Shown here in pieces: positions 55,066 through 64,000 of a DNA stretch of 64,000 nt. The position numbers and the translations under genes are program-made. A model generated the notes under the pieces. That model saw only the letters and a list, made by a program, of their open reading frames with translations, had not been told where the DNA came from and did not search any database. This DNA comes from CAVPOO01 sp963707015 (GTDB taxonomy: Bacteria; Pseudomonadota; Gammaproteobacteria; Thiohalobacterales; Thiohalobacteraceae), in the NCBI GenBank assembly GCA_963707015.1, contig CAVPOO010000001.1:1-64000 (forward strand). Reading direction: 5' to 3'. Each line of letters starts with the position of its first letter. The stretch's first letter is position 1.

Positions 55066-55718
55066 ATGCCTATATCCATTGTTTTGCTGGTAGTCCTGGT
55101 GCTGTTTTTCACCCCCCACTGGTGGGTCCGAACGGTTATGCGCCGATACCGGCAACCGCGTGATGATTTTTCCGGCACTGGTGGGGAATTTGCGCGCCAC
55201 CTGCTGGATCGTGTCGGCCTAAAAGAGGTCCATGTCGACGTTACGCAGACGGGCGATCACTATGGTCCCCGTGACAGGACGGTTTGTCTCTCACCCGAGA
55301 AATTTGACGGCCGATCGCTGACCGCTGTCGTGGTCGCGGCGCACGAGGTCGGCCACGCCCTGCAGGATGCGCAAAGCTATCCGCCGCTTCGCTGGCGACA
55401 CCGATTGCTTGGCTTGGCCAACGCAGCACAACCGTTGGGAAACCTTTTCATTATCGGAATACCCATTCCTGTATCGGGCCTCCTGTTCCTGGCCGTGGCC
55501 TGGCCAGCTTTGGTTCCGCCGCACTCGTGCACCTTATTACGCTCCCCGTCGAACTGGACGCGAGTTTCCGGCGGGCACTACCCTTGCTGGAGGCGGGTCA
55601 CTACATACCAGCCGAGGGCCTTAGCGCAGCACGCCAAATTCTCCAGGCCGCTGCCTTTACCTACGTCGCTGCATAGCTGGGTGGGATCCTCAATCTTTGG
55701 CGTTGGATCAGACGGTGA
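55066..55718 (+). pseudogene. zinc metallopeptidase (YugP-like), broken
   Basis: The first 145 residues are a normal neutral zinc metallopeptidase: an N-terminal membrane segment, then GPRDRTVCLSPEKFDGRS and the zinc motif AAHEVGHALQD. Between about 55500 and 55512 the frame is lost; the next frame continues FGSAALVHLITLPVELDASFRRALPLLEAGHY, the expected end. That frame also holds a TAG at 55674-55676 before LNLWRWIRR. At least two lesions are therefore present, so this is a decaying gene. Confidence 0.8.
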
Positions 55719-55841
55719 TCTAAGTCTATGTCACTCCTGCTCCTTTCCCTCTGGCACACACGACCCCAGCCTGTAGGCTCCAAGCCGTGCACTTCAGCAC
55801 GCAGACACCATGCGGGCCGGTAATTTGATTCATAGGCACGG

Positions 55842-56783
55842 TCATCCCAGAGGTGAAGCAATAGCCCACAACAGAGCCGCTGCAGTGACGCTCATGGTGG
55901 CGAAGGCTATGAAAGAAACGCGCCGATAGCGGCGAATGAGTGACGCCTGTGAGGTGGCGGAAATAATGAATGGGTGGCGATCTGAATCGAGTTTAGCCAA
56001 CGTATGTGTGACAGGCTCCGATGCGCACGCCGCGTGTTCCTGTAACACCTCCCGCTCAGCGAGTTTACGCGCCTCTTCCCACTCAGCAAGGTCTATCTCT
56101 CCGTCGGTATTGCGGTCAAAGCGGCTGAATAAAACCGCCTGGCCCTGTTTTCAATCACGCAGCAAAGTACCGACCGCATGGGGCAGACTGGGCTCGGCGT
56201 TGTTCAGCGTCTGGAACCTCCCCATCACGTATATGTGGCCGGGCAACAGACGTTCCTCAGTGAATCGATAGCGGCCCATGGCGACTGATAACATATTGCG
56301 GCCGGTAGTTGTCGCAAACTGCGGCTGCGAACTATTGCCATACCAGACATCACTCACGTCCGGAACGACTTCAGCACCATCGGGATCAATTACACAGCGG
56401 CCTGTCGCATCGCGCAATTCAAACAGGGCATCACTCACACCGGAACTCACTGTTCGCCAATCTGCGGAGTTCTTGCTGAAGGTGTCAGTGCGCCACGCCC
56501 GCTTTTCAACTTTGTACCGATACCACAGGCAGGGTCGGTTGGTAAGAGGACCAATGACAGGAGGCCCCTTCATGATCTGCCCCTCCCCTTCAAGTTCGAC
56601 AAACCCCTGGTGGGCTGAGCGGACCCGCGCTGTGGGAGTGTCCTCAAGCATTCGAGCCCGCAACCAGTTACGCCGAATGAAATAGACAGCTGCAATTTCC
56701 GCAATAAGCAATACGACGATCACACCGGCAAATCCACCGGAGGCCATATGCTGAATCTGTTGTGCGAAGCCGGGGAATAGCAT
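55842..56783 (-). pseudogene. GIDE-domain protein with EF-hand, interrupted by TGA
   Basis: The 210-residue first part has an N-terminal membrane segment and a GIDE (E3 ligase-like) domain with ELEGEGQIMKGPPVIGPLTNRPCLWYRYKVE. A TGA at 56151-56153 follows LLRD, but the same frame stays open for about 100 more codons: it contains a perfect EF-hand loop, DRNTDGEIDLAE, and ends in a hydrophobic segment. The whole would be 313 residues with two membrane anchors. One base change would restore it. It lies between the LemA and peptidase pseudogenes. Confidence 0.75.
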
Positions 56784-56810
56784 CGTTCGCCATCCGATGC
56801 CGACACAGTA

Positions 56811-57375
56811 CTAGCTTGGAGAAAAAAAGGACTTGAGATCAATCTCAGACTTTTCTTCCTCACCGAACTCGAGCAGCGCGAAAGGGGGGAAGCTCAGCCA
56901 CCCTGCAATAACGACATCAGGAAATTGCTCGATACGCACATTGTTGAGGTTAACACTCTCATTATAGTACTCGCGCCGGTCTGCAATAGTATTCTCGAGC
57001 GAAGTAATACGGTCCTGCAGCCGCACGAAATTTGCGTTCGCCTTGAGATCCGGATAGGCCTCGGCCAATGCAAACAGGTTGCCAAGGCCGAGGCGAAGTT
57101 GCGTCTGCGCCGCACCCAGAGCCTGCACATTCTGTCCTTCCTGCGCGGCCGCAACGCTGGAGCGGGCCACCATGATCTTTTCAAGGGTTTCCCGTTCGTA
57201 GCCCAGATACTGCTTGCACACCTCTGCCAGCTTCGGTAGTTCGTCATGCCGCTGTTTGATCAACACATCTATATTGGACCAGGCCTTGGCAACATTGTGC
57301 TTGAGCGACACAAGCGCGTTGTAAATCGCAATGCCATAGGTAACGACCAGTACCAGCAGTACGATCAGACCTCAT
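56811..57375 (-). pseudogene. LemA family protein, damaged N-terminus
   Basis: Residues from SLKHNVAKAWSNIDVLIKQRHDELPKLAEVCKQYLGYE onward are a typical LemA coiled-coil domain of 166 residues. The membrane segment that should precede it is present in the DNA (LIVLLVLVVTYGIAIYNALV) but is not in frame with the only ATG, at 57373-57375, and a TGA stops that frame upstream. A one-base change near 57365 would explain this. A GTG at 57311 could give a soluble remnant. Confidence 0.72.
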
Positions 57376-57967
57376 AGAAAAATTGAGCCACCGTCCATGC
57401 TCACCCCCCAACCGGTTTTGGTGCTTAGTCAGCCGGAGGGCAATGTTTGGCCAGCTCGCCCCGCTGTGCGTACCAATTAACGAAGTCACTCAAAAAATAG
57501 ACTGCGTTGGCAGGACCGGGGTTGGGTGTCACGAAAACCAGTGATGCACCAATCCGGGTCCTTTGTTCGCCTCAGTCCGCTTTCTCGACAACGCCGCCAG
57601 TGTGCTTGAGGATGTTTCGGTAAGCGATTTTGCCGTGAAATCAGGCAATGCAGGGACAACAGGTGAGCAGCGTCTGTTCGAGCCGGGCCGCCCCTTCGCG
57701 AAAATCGATAGCCGTTAGCGACGAGCTATTGGCCGTGCGCCGTTCACGGTATTCGTAAGACCGATCCGGTGTTCACGCATAAGGTGCTTGGGTGCTGTCG
57801 CACAGGGAGTGATGGGTTTTTGGATCAGACCAGAGAGGTTCATCGCTTTCCAGAAGCGGTTCCGCGGATTCGAAAAATAAAAACCGAGTTTGACGGATCT
57901 GAGAGAAGCATAGAACCCAATAGAGACGGTACTCGTTTATTGTCAAGATGGTCGGGTAGCGTGCGCA
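57376..57967. other. gene-poor spacer
   Basis: About 590 bases with no convincing gene. Short frames exist on both strands but lack family features or ribosome binding sites. It probably includes the former promoter of the lemA operon. Confidence 0.4.
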
Positions 57968-58300
57968 TCAGACAGACCAGCGTTGGCGCCAGTGATCTTC
58001 CCCGAACTCCCGAGCACGCCGCACGGCGGCGTGGTGAATACATATGTGGCGCTCTCGGTACGCGGGAGGCAGGCGACTTGCCAAGTAGCCATATTCTTCC
58101 CAGGCCTGATGCACCTGGTCGTAGAGTGCTTGAATGCGACCCCTGTCCCAGCCGGCACAGTCCTCATGCTCCGCAAGCAGGCCAAAGACCCAGCAACCAC
58201 GTCTGACATGACCCATCTCAGCCATACCGTCAAATCTGTCCTCGTCAATACCCGGATACGGGGCAGCCGGGTCATTGAACGAAACAGTGGGCAGACTCAT
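57968..58300 (-). CDS. hypothetical protein
   Basis: A 110-residue protein from the ATG at 58300 (MSLPTVSFNDPAAPYPGIDEDRFDGMAEMGHVRRGC). It is rich in tryptophan, histidine and charged residues, with RERHICIHHAAVRRA near the end, and no membrane segment. I do not recognise it. The composition looks like a real protein, but upstream sequence on the same strand is degraded, so it may be the surviving part of a larger locus. Confidence 0.5.
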   Translation of the reverse strand: MSLPTVSFNDPAAPYPGIDEDRFDGMAEMGHVRRGCWVFGLLAEHEDCAGWDRGRIQALYDQVHQAWEEYGYLASRLPPAYRERHICIHHAAVRRAREFGEDHWRQRWSV

Positions 58301-58815
58301 GGGCATCCCCACAGGCGTCGATCGCGGGAACCGTTACCGAATCCGCGTTTGCCTGGAACAATTCGCGCATGACACGCCAAATCCTTGATTGATCTGCAAG
58401 AACTGGGTGATGCCCATGAACTCGCAAAGCGACCACCTGACGAATTGATGCAAATGGCATCCAGCCATTCGACGTCGAGTCGCTTACCTGAACCAATCAT
58501 GTATTCCCACGAACCAGAGCCCGACTTCCGGGGCGAGCAAGCGGCTGGTGTGGATGCCACAAGCCCATCGACCGAGAAGCAGGCTACTTGGCGCGGGTGT
58601 TGTAAACTGAGCCCAGCTTTCACAGACAAGCTCGACTTATGGCAACTGCCCCTCGGCATACACCCGAAAAGACTCGGAAAGTCTTACGGTCCTACCTGCT
58701 TGCTGCATGTGTTATAGGCAGGCCTTGCGAGATCCGCTGCCGGCGAGCGTACACCCTCGCACTAACTCAGCGCAACGACCCGATATTGTCAGTGAATCCC
58801 CTGAAAAAGCACAGC
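58301..58815 (-). other. possible degraded coding sequence
   Basis: Two overlapping - strand frames (58272-58496 and 58297-58659) each contain protein-like stretches, such as WMPFASIRQVVALRVHGHHPVLADQSRIWRVMRELF in one. Neither is a whole gene, and reading would have to switch between them. A frameshifted old gene is possible; I cannot name it. Confidence 0.3.
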
Positions 58816-59814
58816 TCAGAGCCCGCCGGCGATTTTGACGACCCAACGCCCCTTTGTCTCACCCTTCAACATGCGCGGGAAAAACGATTCAAGCTCATCC
58901 AGTGTCAGCGTACCACTGACAATTTTGTCCAGATGTTGCGGGCGCAGGTCACCGCCCAGGCGTTTCCATATAGTGTGCCGCAACAGCATGGGGCAAGTCG
59001 ACGAATTGACGCCGAGCAGGCTGATACCGCGGATAATAAACGGCATCACAGTGGTACGGAGCTCCGCCCCACCCGCCAGACCGATACTCGCGATGCTGCC
59101 ACCCGGCCGAACTGTGCGGGTCAACCACGCGAGGGTCTCGCCACCCACCGTGTCTACGGCACCGCCCCACAGCCCTTTCTCCAGCGCCCGTTGTCCCATG
59201 CGTGTCGCCTGACGTAGAATCGTCCTGCTGGCGCCGAGACTCGTCAGGTAATCGATGGCGTCCGCCTTGCCCGTCAGCGCTACCACCTCAAATCCCTGTG
59301 CGCTCAGCAAATCGATGGCAAAGCTGCCAACACCACCTGTCGCACCGGTCACCAAGACCGGACCGAGGGATGGCGCCTGTCCATTCTGCAACATCCGGGA
59401 AACCGCCAGACCGGCACTCAAGCCCGCCGTACCCAGGCACATCGCATCGAAGAGCGTCAGACCCTCTGGCACGGGCACTACCCAGTCGGCCGGCACTCGG
59501 ACAAGTTCCGCATACCCTCCATCGTGATCTTCACTCAGACCACAGCCAGTCACCAGCACGGGATCACCCAGCCTAAAGCGCGCATCGTCCGAGGATTCGA
59601 CATGGCCGGCCGTATCTATGCCCCCCACCAGTGGATAGCGACGCAGAATAGGTGCAGTCCCGGTTGCGGCTAGGGCATCCTTATAGTTGACACTCGACCA
59701 GGCTGTTCGGATGACTACACCACCCGGAGAAAGGTCGCTGAGGCTAAGCTCTTCCAGGCGCGGTATTACCCTCGCGTTCTCCTGGTAGATGCGGAGGGCC
59801 AGAAAGTTTTCCAT
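58816..59814 (-). CDS. YhdH/AcuI-type quinone oxidoreductase
   Basis: A 332-residue medium-chain dehydrogenase of the YhdH group, which reduces acrylyl-CoA and related enoyl substrates with NADPH. Features are WSSVNYKDALAATG, the VTGATGGVGSFAIDLL nucleotide-binding motif and LGVNSSTCPM. No zinc-binding cysteines are expected in this group. It is divergent from ispG with a 107-base spacer. Confidence 0.9.
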   Translation of the reverse strand: MENFLALRIYQENARVIPRLEELSLSDLSPGGVVIRTAWSSVNYKDALAATGTAPILRRYPLVGGIDTAGHVESSDDARFRLGDPVLVTGCGLSEDHDGGYAELVRVPADWVVPVPEGLTLFDAMCLGTAGLSAGLAVSRMLQNGQAPSLGPVLVTGATGGVGSFAIDLLSAQGFEVVALTGKADAIDYLTSLGASRTILRQATRMGQRALEKGLWGGAVDTVGGETLAWLTRTVRPGGSIASIGLAGGAELRTTVMPFIIRGISLLGVNSSTCPMLLRHTIWKRLGGDLRPQHLDKIVSGTLTLDELESFFPRMLKGETKGRWVVKIAGGL

Positions 59815-59921
59815 GAAAAACCCTGCATGTAGTAGCCTAATTCACAATCGGGCCGCCCGCTGCGGACAACGCAACATTGCGGAGGCTTTATCTTGACTGA
59901 GATAATGCCCGCTCAGCTCCC

Positions 59922-61181
59922 ATGTCTCAAGAAAAGCGCGAACCCATGAGCCATCTGCCAGGCAGTATCCCCCGCCGCAACGCACAAGCCGTCCGAATCA
60001 GCAACATCACAGTCGGTGGCAACGCGCCCATCGTCATCCAGTCCATGACCAATACCGATACCGCCGACATTGCAGCGACGACAGAACAGGTTGCGGCACT
60101 CGCGCGGGCAGGCTCCGAACTGGTACGCATTACAGTGAACAATGAGGCAGCAGCAGCAGCCGTGGCCGAGATTCGGGATCGCCTGGCGCAGCAAAACATC
60201 AACGTTCCCTTGATAGGCGATTTCCATTTCAACGGGCACCGGCTGCTCAGCAGCTATCCCGACTGTGCCGAGGCCCTGGATAAATACCGTATCAACCCCG
60301 GCAACGTCGGTCGCGGCAGAAAAAAGGACGAGCAGTTCGCAACCATTGTCGAGCTGGCTTGCAAGTACCGGAAACCGGTGCGTATCGGCGTGAACTGGGG
60401 CAGTCTTGACCAGCAACTCCTGGCGCGCCTGATGGACGAGAATTCACGTCGCAGTCCTCCCCACGACGCGACCGAGGTGATGCGCGAAGCATTGATCCTG
60501 TCGGCGCTGGAAAGCGCACTACAAGCGGAAGACATCGGCCTCGGACACGACGCCATCATCCTGTCAGTTAAGACAAGTGGCGTACAGGATCTCATCGCGG
60601 TCTATACGAAACTCGCGCAGCGGTGCGATTATCCGCTTCACCTTGGCTTGACCGAAGCAGGCATGGGCACCAAGGGCATCGTTGCCTCAACGGCGGCGCT
60701 CTCGGTGTTGCTGCAACGAGGCATTGGCGATACCATCCGCATTTCTTTGACACCGGAGCCGGGCGGCGATCGCACGCGCGAAGTTATCGTGGCCCAGGAG
60801 ATCCTGCAGTCGATGGGCCTGCGCTCATTTACGCCCATGGTCATCGCCTGCCCTGGCTGCGGCCGCACGACCAGCGATTACTTCCAGCATCTGGCGCAGG
60901 ACATTCAGCGCTACCTGCGAAATCAAATGCCAGATTGGCATAGCCGTTATCCAGGCGTAGAGGAAATGACCGTCGCGGTCATGGGATGTGTCGTGAACGG
61001 CCCTGGCGAAAGCAAACATGCCACTATCGGCATCAGCTTGCCCGGCACGGGTGAGAGGTCAGTCGCACCAGTCTATGTTGACGGCAAAAAGACAGTGACT
61101 CTAAAGGGCGACAGAATTGCCGAAGAGTTTCAAGCAATAGTGAAGCACTACGTTCAGCACACCTATGGCAAGTCAACCTGA
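59922..61181 (+). CDS. ispG: 4-hydroxy-3-methylbut-2-enyl diphosphate synthase
   Basis: A 419-residue IspG (GcpE), the penultimate enzyme of the MEP isoprenoid pathway, converting MEcPP to HMBPP with a 4Fe-4S cluster and flavodoxin. VIQSMTNTDTADI, GDFHFNGHRLL and NPGNVG mark the TIM-barrel part, and CPGCGRTTSDYF with MGCVVNGPGE supply the three cysteines and glutamate that bind the cluster. A second in-frame ATG at 59946 is also possible as start. It is the single-copy essential gene of this end. Confidence 0.96.
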   Translation: MSQEKREPMSHLPGSIPRRNAQAVRISNITVGGNAPIVIQSMTNTDTADIAATTEQVAALARAGSELVRITVNNEAAAAAVAEIRDRLAQQNINVPLIGDFHFNGHRLLSSYPDCAEALDKYRINPGNVGRGRKKDEQFATIVELACKYRKPVRIGVNWGSLDQQLLARLMDENSRRSPPHDATEVMREALILSALESALQAEDIGLGHDAIILSVKTSGVQDLIAVYTKLAQRCDYPLHLGLTEAGMGTKGIVASTAALSVLLQRGIGDTIRISLTPEPGGDRTREVIVAQEILQSMGLRSFTPMVIACPGCGRTTSDYFQHLAQDIQRYLRNQMPDWHSRYPGVEEMTVAVMGCVVNGPGESKHATIGISLPGTGERSVAPVYVDGKKTVTLKGDRIAEEFQAIVKHYVQHTYGKST

Positions 61182-61962
61182 CTTGCGTCGACACACGGAG
61201 GCATTAATCACCTATAAGCTGTGTTATACCGATCGCCACGACCGAGCCGCACCTCGTACGGCAGTACAATCCAAGATGTAATACGAAAATAGGATAGAGA
61301 GTTTTATCTAAGAACAAGCTGAACGCTTCGGTGGCAGCCCGGCTTCCTCCACCGCACTTCATTGCATGCACCAAACATAGCATCATCGACCTGCTGAGGA
61401 TGATAGCCGGCTGCTAACGGCTTCATCTTGCCGGCCTCGGTGCATCGCTCGTTCACCCTTGCCACCGCACTGGTTGGAAAGGTGGAATGCACTCCTTCGG
61501 GATCCCTCGTCACAGCTTTGCACATCGCCCTAGGAGTCCATGCCTTACCCGCTCCAATGCAGTGACGGAAGACAAACGAGCGCCTTTTCCGTACTGCTTT
61601 CCCGTCAGGGGGACTGCTGCGGCGATGGCGGTGGCGGTGGCTCGCTCCGGACCTGGGTTGCACGGGCGGGCCTGCACGCGATGCAATTTCTATCTGTAAT
61701 TCTCCAACCAGCTTTCAGCAGGGCCTCAATAACTTTTGCAGGCCCGTGATCGCCTACAGCAAAATGCACGGGTTTGCAGCCGCTTACATCCTAGAGAATC
61801 TAGGCCAGTTCTAGCTGCTCCATTTTGCGCGTTATAGCCCATGCAATGGCGGTAAACGGTTCTTGCATGCCATCTCCAAGGCGCTGAAGTTTGTCTCCTT
61901 CGCGACTGAGACACCCGTTACCTTTATTGCGCACGCGATGGTTTCTGTGCCACTGCTGCCCG
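61182..61962. other. gene-poor region after ispG
   Basis: About 780 bases without a gene I can support. Several short frames on both strands lack conserved motifs. The base composition stays coding-like, so this may be old coding sequence that has decayed. Confidence 0.4.
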
Positions 61963-62166
61963 TTACGCCGTTCGCGCGGACCCGTATCGAACATTGATCC
62001 CGCCTACGTGGATAACGGAACTTTCGGCTTCTATCAGGCTACAGCTAATCCCGGTACCGCCAATGCCTCCCGCAAGTATATCGGTGAATCCCGATCCGCA
62101 AGCGGTCAACTCAAGAACTACCAGCACTATGGCTACAGCGTGCAGTAATCTGGAGAGAGTACTCAT
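61963..62166 (-). CDS. small lipoprotein or fragment of one
   Basis: A 67-residue frame with a clear lipoprotein signal (LLHAVAIVLVVLELTACGSG) followed by AGGIGGTGIS. The glycine-rich start after the lipid cysteine is like the beginning of larger DUF5666-type lipoproteins, but the frame stops soon after. It is either a short lipoprotein or the 5' end of a truncated gene. Confidence 0.4.
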   Translation of the reverse strand: MSTLSRLLHAVAIVLVVLELTACGSGFTDILAGGIGGTGISCSLIEAESSVIHVGGINVRYGSARTA

Positions 62167-62825
62167 AGCCTAGCGCTCATCATCTTTGCGCCGTTCGAAG
62201 TAACATATTGCGATGCCGTCCCGGCGCCCTTGCTTTTTCGTGCTATTCGACTCAGCATCCCGAATGTACGCTACCAGCGAATCATTCATTTTTCCCAACA
62301 ACCTGGGGCCTGTTTGCCGAACAGTCTGCGGCACTGCGTAAATGCGTCACCGCGCGGATTGTGGCACGCGCGTGTCTATGGAAACATCGGCTTGGTCACA
62401 CTTCCGAGAGGTGCTGACCAATAGTGAAAAACATATTGCCAGCCTCCACACCAAGCACGTTACTTGCCCCAACTTGGTTAGTCAGAAAAGTGCCGGCCCG
62501 GGCCGGGCACGCATAGCTATCGGTCACGCATATCGGCAACGACCGAACCGTGCGTCACCTCACTCAGAAACGCCCATGCCGCGACTTCCGGGAACAACCG
62601 CCTAAAGAGTTCATTAATGGCTCGACTACGCTATTCGGGAGACAGCCTAGCCTCACCTTCGTTCAGGCCCTGCCACTTCTTTTGACCAGCAACTCCGTCC
62701 CTCCGCGCACTGCCTCAAGGTGACGACAAGGTCGCGCCGCATGAGACCTGACTAGCTTCGACTGCCCTGAGTCGGACATTGATCGAAACTCATAAAGGGA
62801 TCAAATGGCCATACTGAAGAAGAAA
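62167..62825. other. gene-poor region before the ankyrin gene
   Basis: About 660 bases without a supported gene. A near-palindrome, GTGCCGGCCCGGGCCGGGCAC, at 62491-62511 could form a strong hairpin, perhaps a terminator for a - strand transcript, but no T-run follows. Confidence 0.4.
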
Positions 62826-64000
62826 CTAAAGGCCGAACGGCCAAGACCCGGCAGACAAATACTCGTCAAGCAATCGGACGATCTTGTCGTGCCCGGCATT
62901 GACCGCTCTCGCTCGCGCCTGCTCGCGCCTCGCATTTCGCAGGGTCGGGTCCGCCCCTGCCTCAAGCAGCATTCGGGCAATCTGAGCATGGCCGTTTCCT
63001 GCCGCTAATATAAGCGCGGTATCTCCCATTATATTTTTCTGGTCAATCTGGGCGCCGGCCTTGACAAGTGTCCGGGCAATTTCCACGTAACCATGGTCGG
63101 CGGCCAGAATGAGCGGTGTGTTATCCATTTTGGTGCGAGCATTAATCCTGGCTCCGTGTGCGACAAGTATGGCTACGGTTTCAGTCTGCCCCGACAGCAC
63201 GGCGCGACACAGCGGTGTATGTCCGTCGTCATCCGGCGTATCAATGTCTGCCTTGTGCTCGGCAAGGGCACGCGTAACCTCGTCATGTCCCTCGTCAGCT
63301 GCATACCAGAGGGCAGTACGCCCATAGCCCCCTTTACATGAGGCACAGGCACCACGATCAAGCAACAGTCGCACCGAGCTCGCACTTCCTTTGCGGGCCG
63401 CCAATATAAGCGCAGTTGCGTTGTCTGACTTTCGCCCGTTTACGCCAGCGTTATTCCTGATCAACGCCTCGAAAACGTCTTCCTTACCCTCACTCGCTGC
63501 AGCTATTAACGCACTAGTTCCATCTTTCCGCGTCCGCTCAATATCCGCTCCTGCCTTGAGTAACAAAGTCACGACATCCGTATGACCTTCTTCTGAAGCC
63601 AAAATCAGTGCGCTGCTGCCATCCTCGGCTTGCACATCGACCTCGGCCCCCGCTGCAATTAGGCGCCTCACGATAGGCTCGTGTCCACGCCAGGCTGCAC
63701 GCGTCAGCGCTGTGTGCCCATTCTCGTCGCGAGCATTGATATCAACGCCCTGTGATAACAAGGCGTTGACCCCGTCTTCGTGCCCCCGCCATGCCACGAT
63801 CATAAGCGGCGGCCAGCCCTTGTAGGGTTGGCTCTCTGCACTTTCGGGCGCTGACAGAGCCCTTACTGCGTCGACAACTGTCTTTGCATCCGGGAGTCTT
63901 TCGATATGTTCAGGCTCGCGCGTTGCACCGCGCGCCACCAACAATTGTGCTATCTTTTCATGGCCGGCATTCTTCGCAACGCGCAGCGCAGTCCAACCTC
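62826..64000 (-). CDS. ankyrin-repeat protein, 5' end outside the window
   Basis: At least 390 residues of about eleven ankyrin repeats with the usual GHTALTRAAWRGHEPIVRRLIAAGAEVD pattern. The reading frame is open to the right edge (GWTALRVAKNAGHEKIAQLL before the first in-frame TTG), so the N-terminus, and any signal peptide, is not seen. It ends in RLLDEYLSAGSWPFGL. Ankyrin proteins bind other proteins; no enzyme domain is visible here. Confidence 0.85.
   Translation of the reverse strand, partial: GWTALRVAKNAGHEKIAQLLVARGATREPEHIERLPDAKTVVDAVRALSAPESAESQPYKGWPPLMIVAWRGHEDGVNALLSQGVDINARDENGHTALTRAAWRGHEPIVRRLIAAGAEVDVQAEDGSSALILASEEGHTDVVTLLLKAGADIERTRKDGTSALIAAASEGKEDVFEALIRNNAGVNGRKSDNATALILAARKGSASSVRLLLDRGACASCKGGYGRTALWYAADEGHDEVTRALAEHKADIDTPDDDGHTPLCRAVLSGQTETVAILVAHGARINARTKMDNTPLILAADHGYVEIARTLVKAGAQIDQKNIMGDTALILAAGNGHAQIARMLLEAGADPTLRNARREQARARAVNAGHDKIVRLLDEYLSAGSWPFGL

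Noticed and set aside
56151..56153. In-frame TGA as a selenocysteine codon
   Set aside because: GIDE-domain proteins are not known selenoproteins, no selenocysteine insertion hairpin is evident, and the neighbouring genes are also broken, so a nonsense mutation is simpler.
62491..62511. GC palindrome as an origin or CRISPR-like repeat
   Set aside because: Single copy, no spacers or iterons nearby. No CRISPR array was seen anywhere in the window.

Overview
The window is a bacterial chromosome segment from a gammaproteobacterium. The gene order tRNA-Tyr/Gly/Thr-tuf-tRNA-Trp-secE-nusG-rplKAJL-rpoBC-rpsLG-fusA-tuf-S10-spc-alpha, the RpoB/RpoC sequences and an IspG of the bacterial type all fit that class. 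I cannot place the genus; a free-living lineage near the Chromatiales is a guess based on the overall character of the proteins.

Layout. (1) 1-3.4 kb: a run of small + strand genes separated by attC-like sites, which I read as an integron cassette array without a visible integrase. One cassette gene for a membrane protein has been cut twice, by an IS30-family fragment and by a second gene fragment. (2) 3.4-6.5 kb: a frameshifted GAF-GGDEF gene, two small genes, a SAM hydroxide adenosyltransferase and a composite inverted repeat. (3) 6.4-39.1 kb: one very long - strand block of translation and transcription genes: alpha, spc, S10 and str operons, rpoBC, rplKAJL, nusG-secE, two nearly identical tuf genes and four tRNAs. 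Promoters, hairpins and a terminator can be seen inside it. (4) 39.4-41.6 kb: UDP-glucose dehydrogenase and a small membrane stress-type protein. (5) 41.6-53.8 kb: nine genes whose products are all predicted to be exported, arranged divergently around a 0.6 kb spacer: DUF3570 barrel, DUF4266 lipoprotein with a Cys-Gly-Cys tail, TlpA thioredoxin, two outer membrane barrels, a HzsA-related c-type cytochrome lipoprotein, and on the other strand a mono-haem protein, a LamG dihaem lipoprotein and a Tat-exported protein. (6) 53.8-59.8 kb: YbaK-type deacylase, Nudix hydrolase, then a decaying locus (metallopeptidase, GIDE-EF-hand protein, LemA all damaged), an unrecognised gene and a YhdH oxidoreductase. 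(7) 59.9-64 kb: ispG, a gene-poor 1.6 kb and an ankyrin-repeat gene running off the right edge.

The strongest candidate for an undescribed system is region 5. Its proteins together carry five CxxCH haem motifs, a periplasmic thiol reductant, a Cys-tailed lipoprotein and three predicted outer membrane barrels, which suggests an envelope redox complex of unknown substrate. Other notable points are the tuf duplication that carries a copy of the 5' end of tRNA-Trp and an odd codon usage, an approximately 60-residue insertion in RpoB, a four-cysteine S4 protein, and the broken lemA locus.
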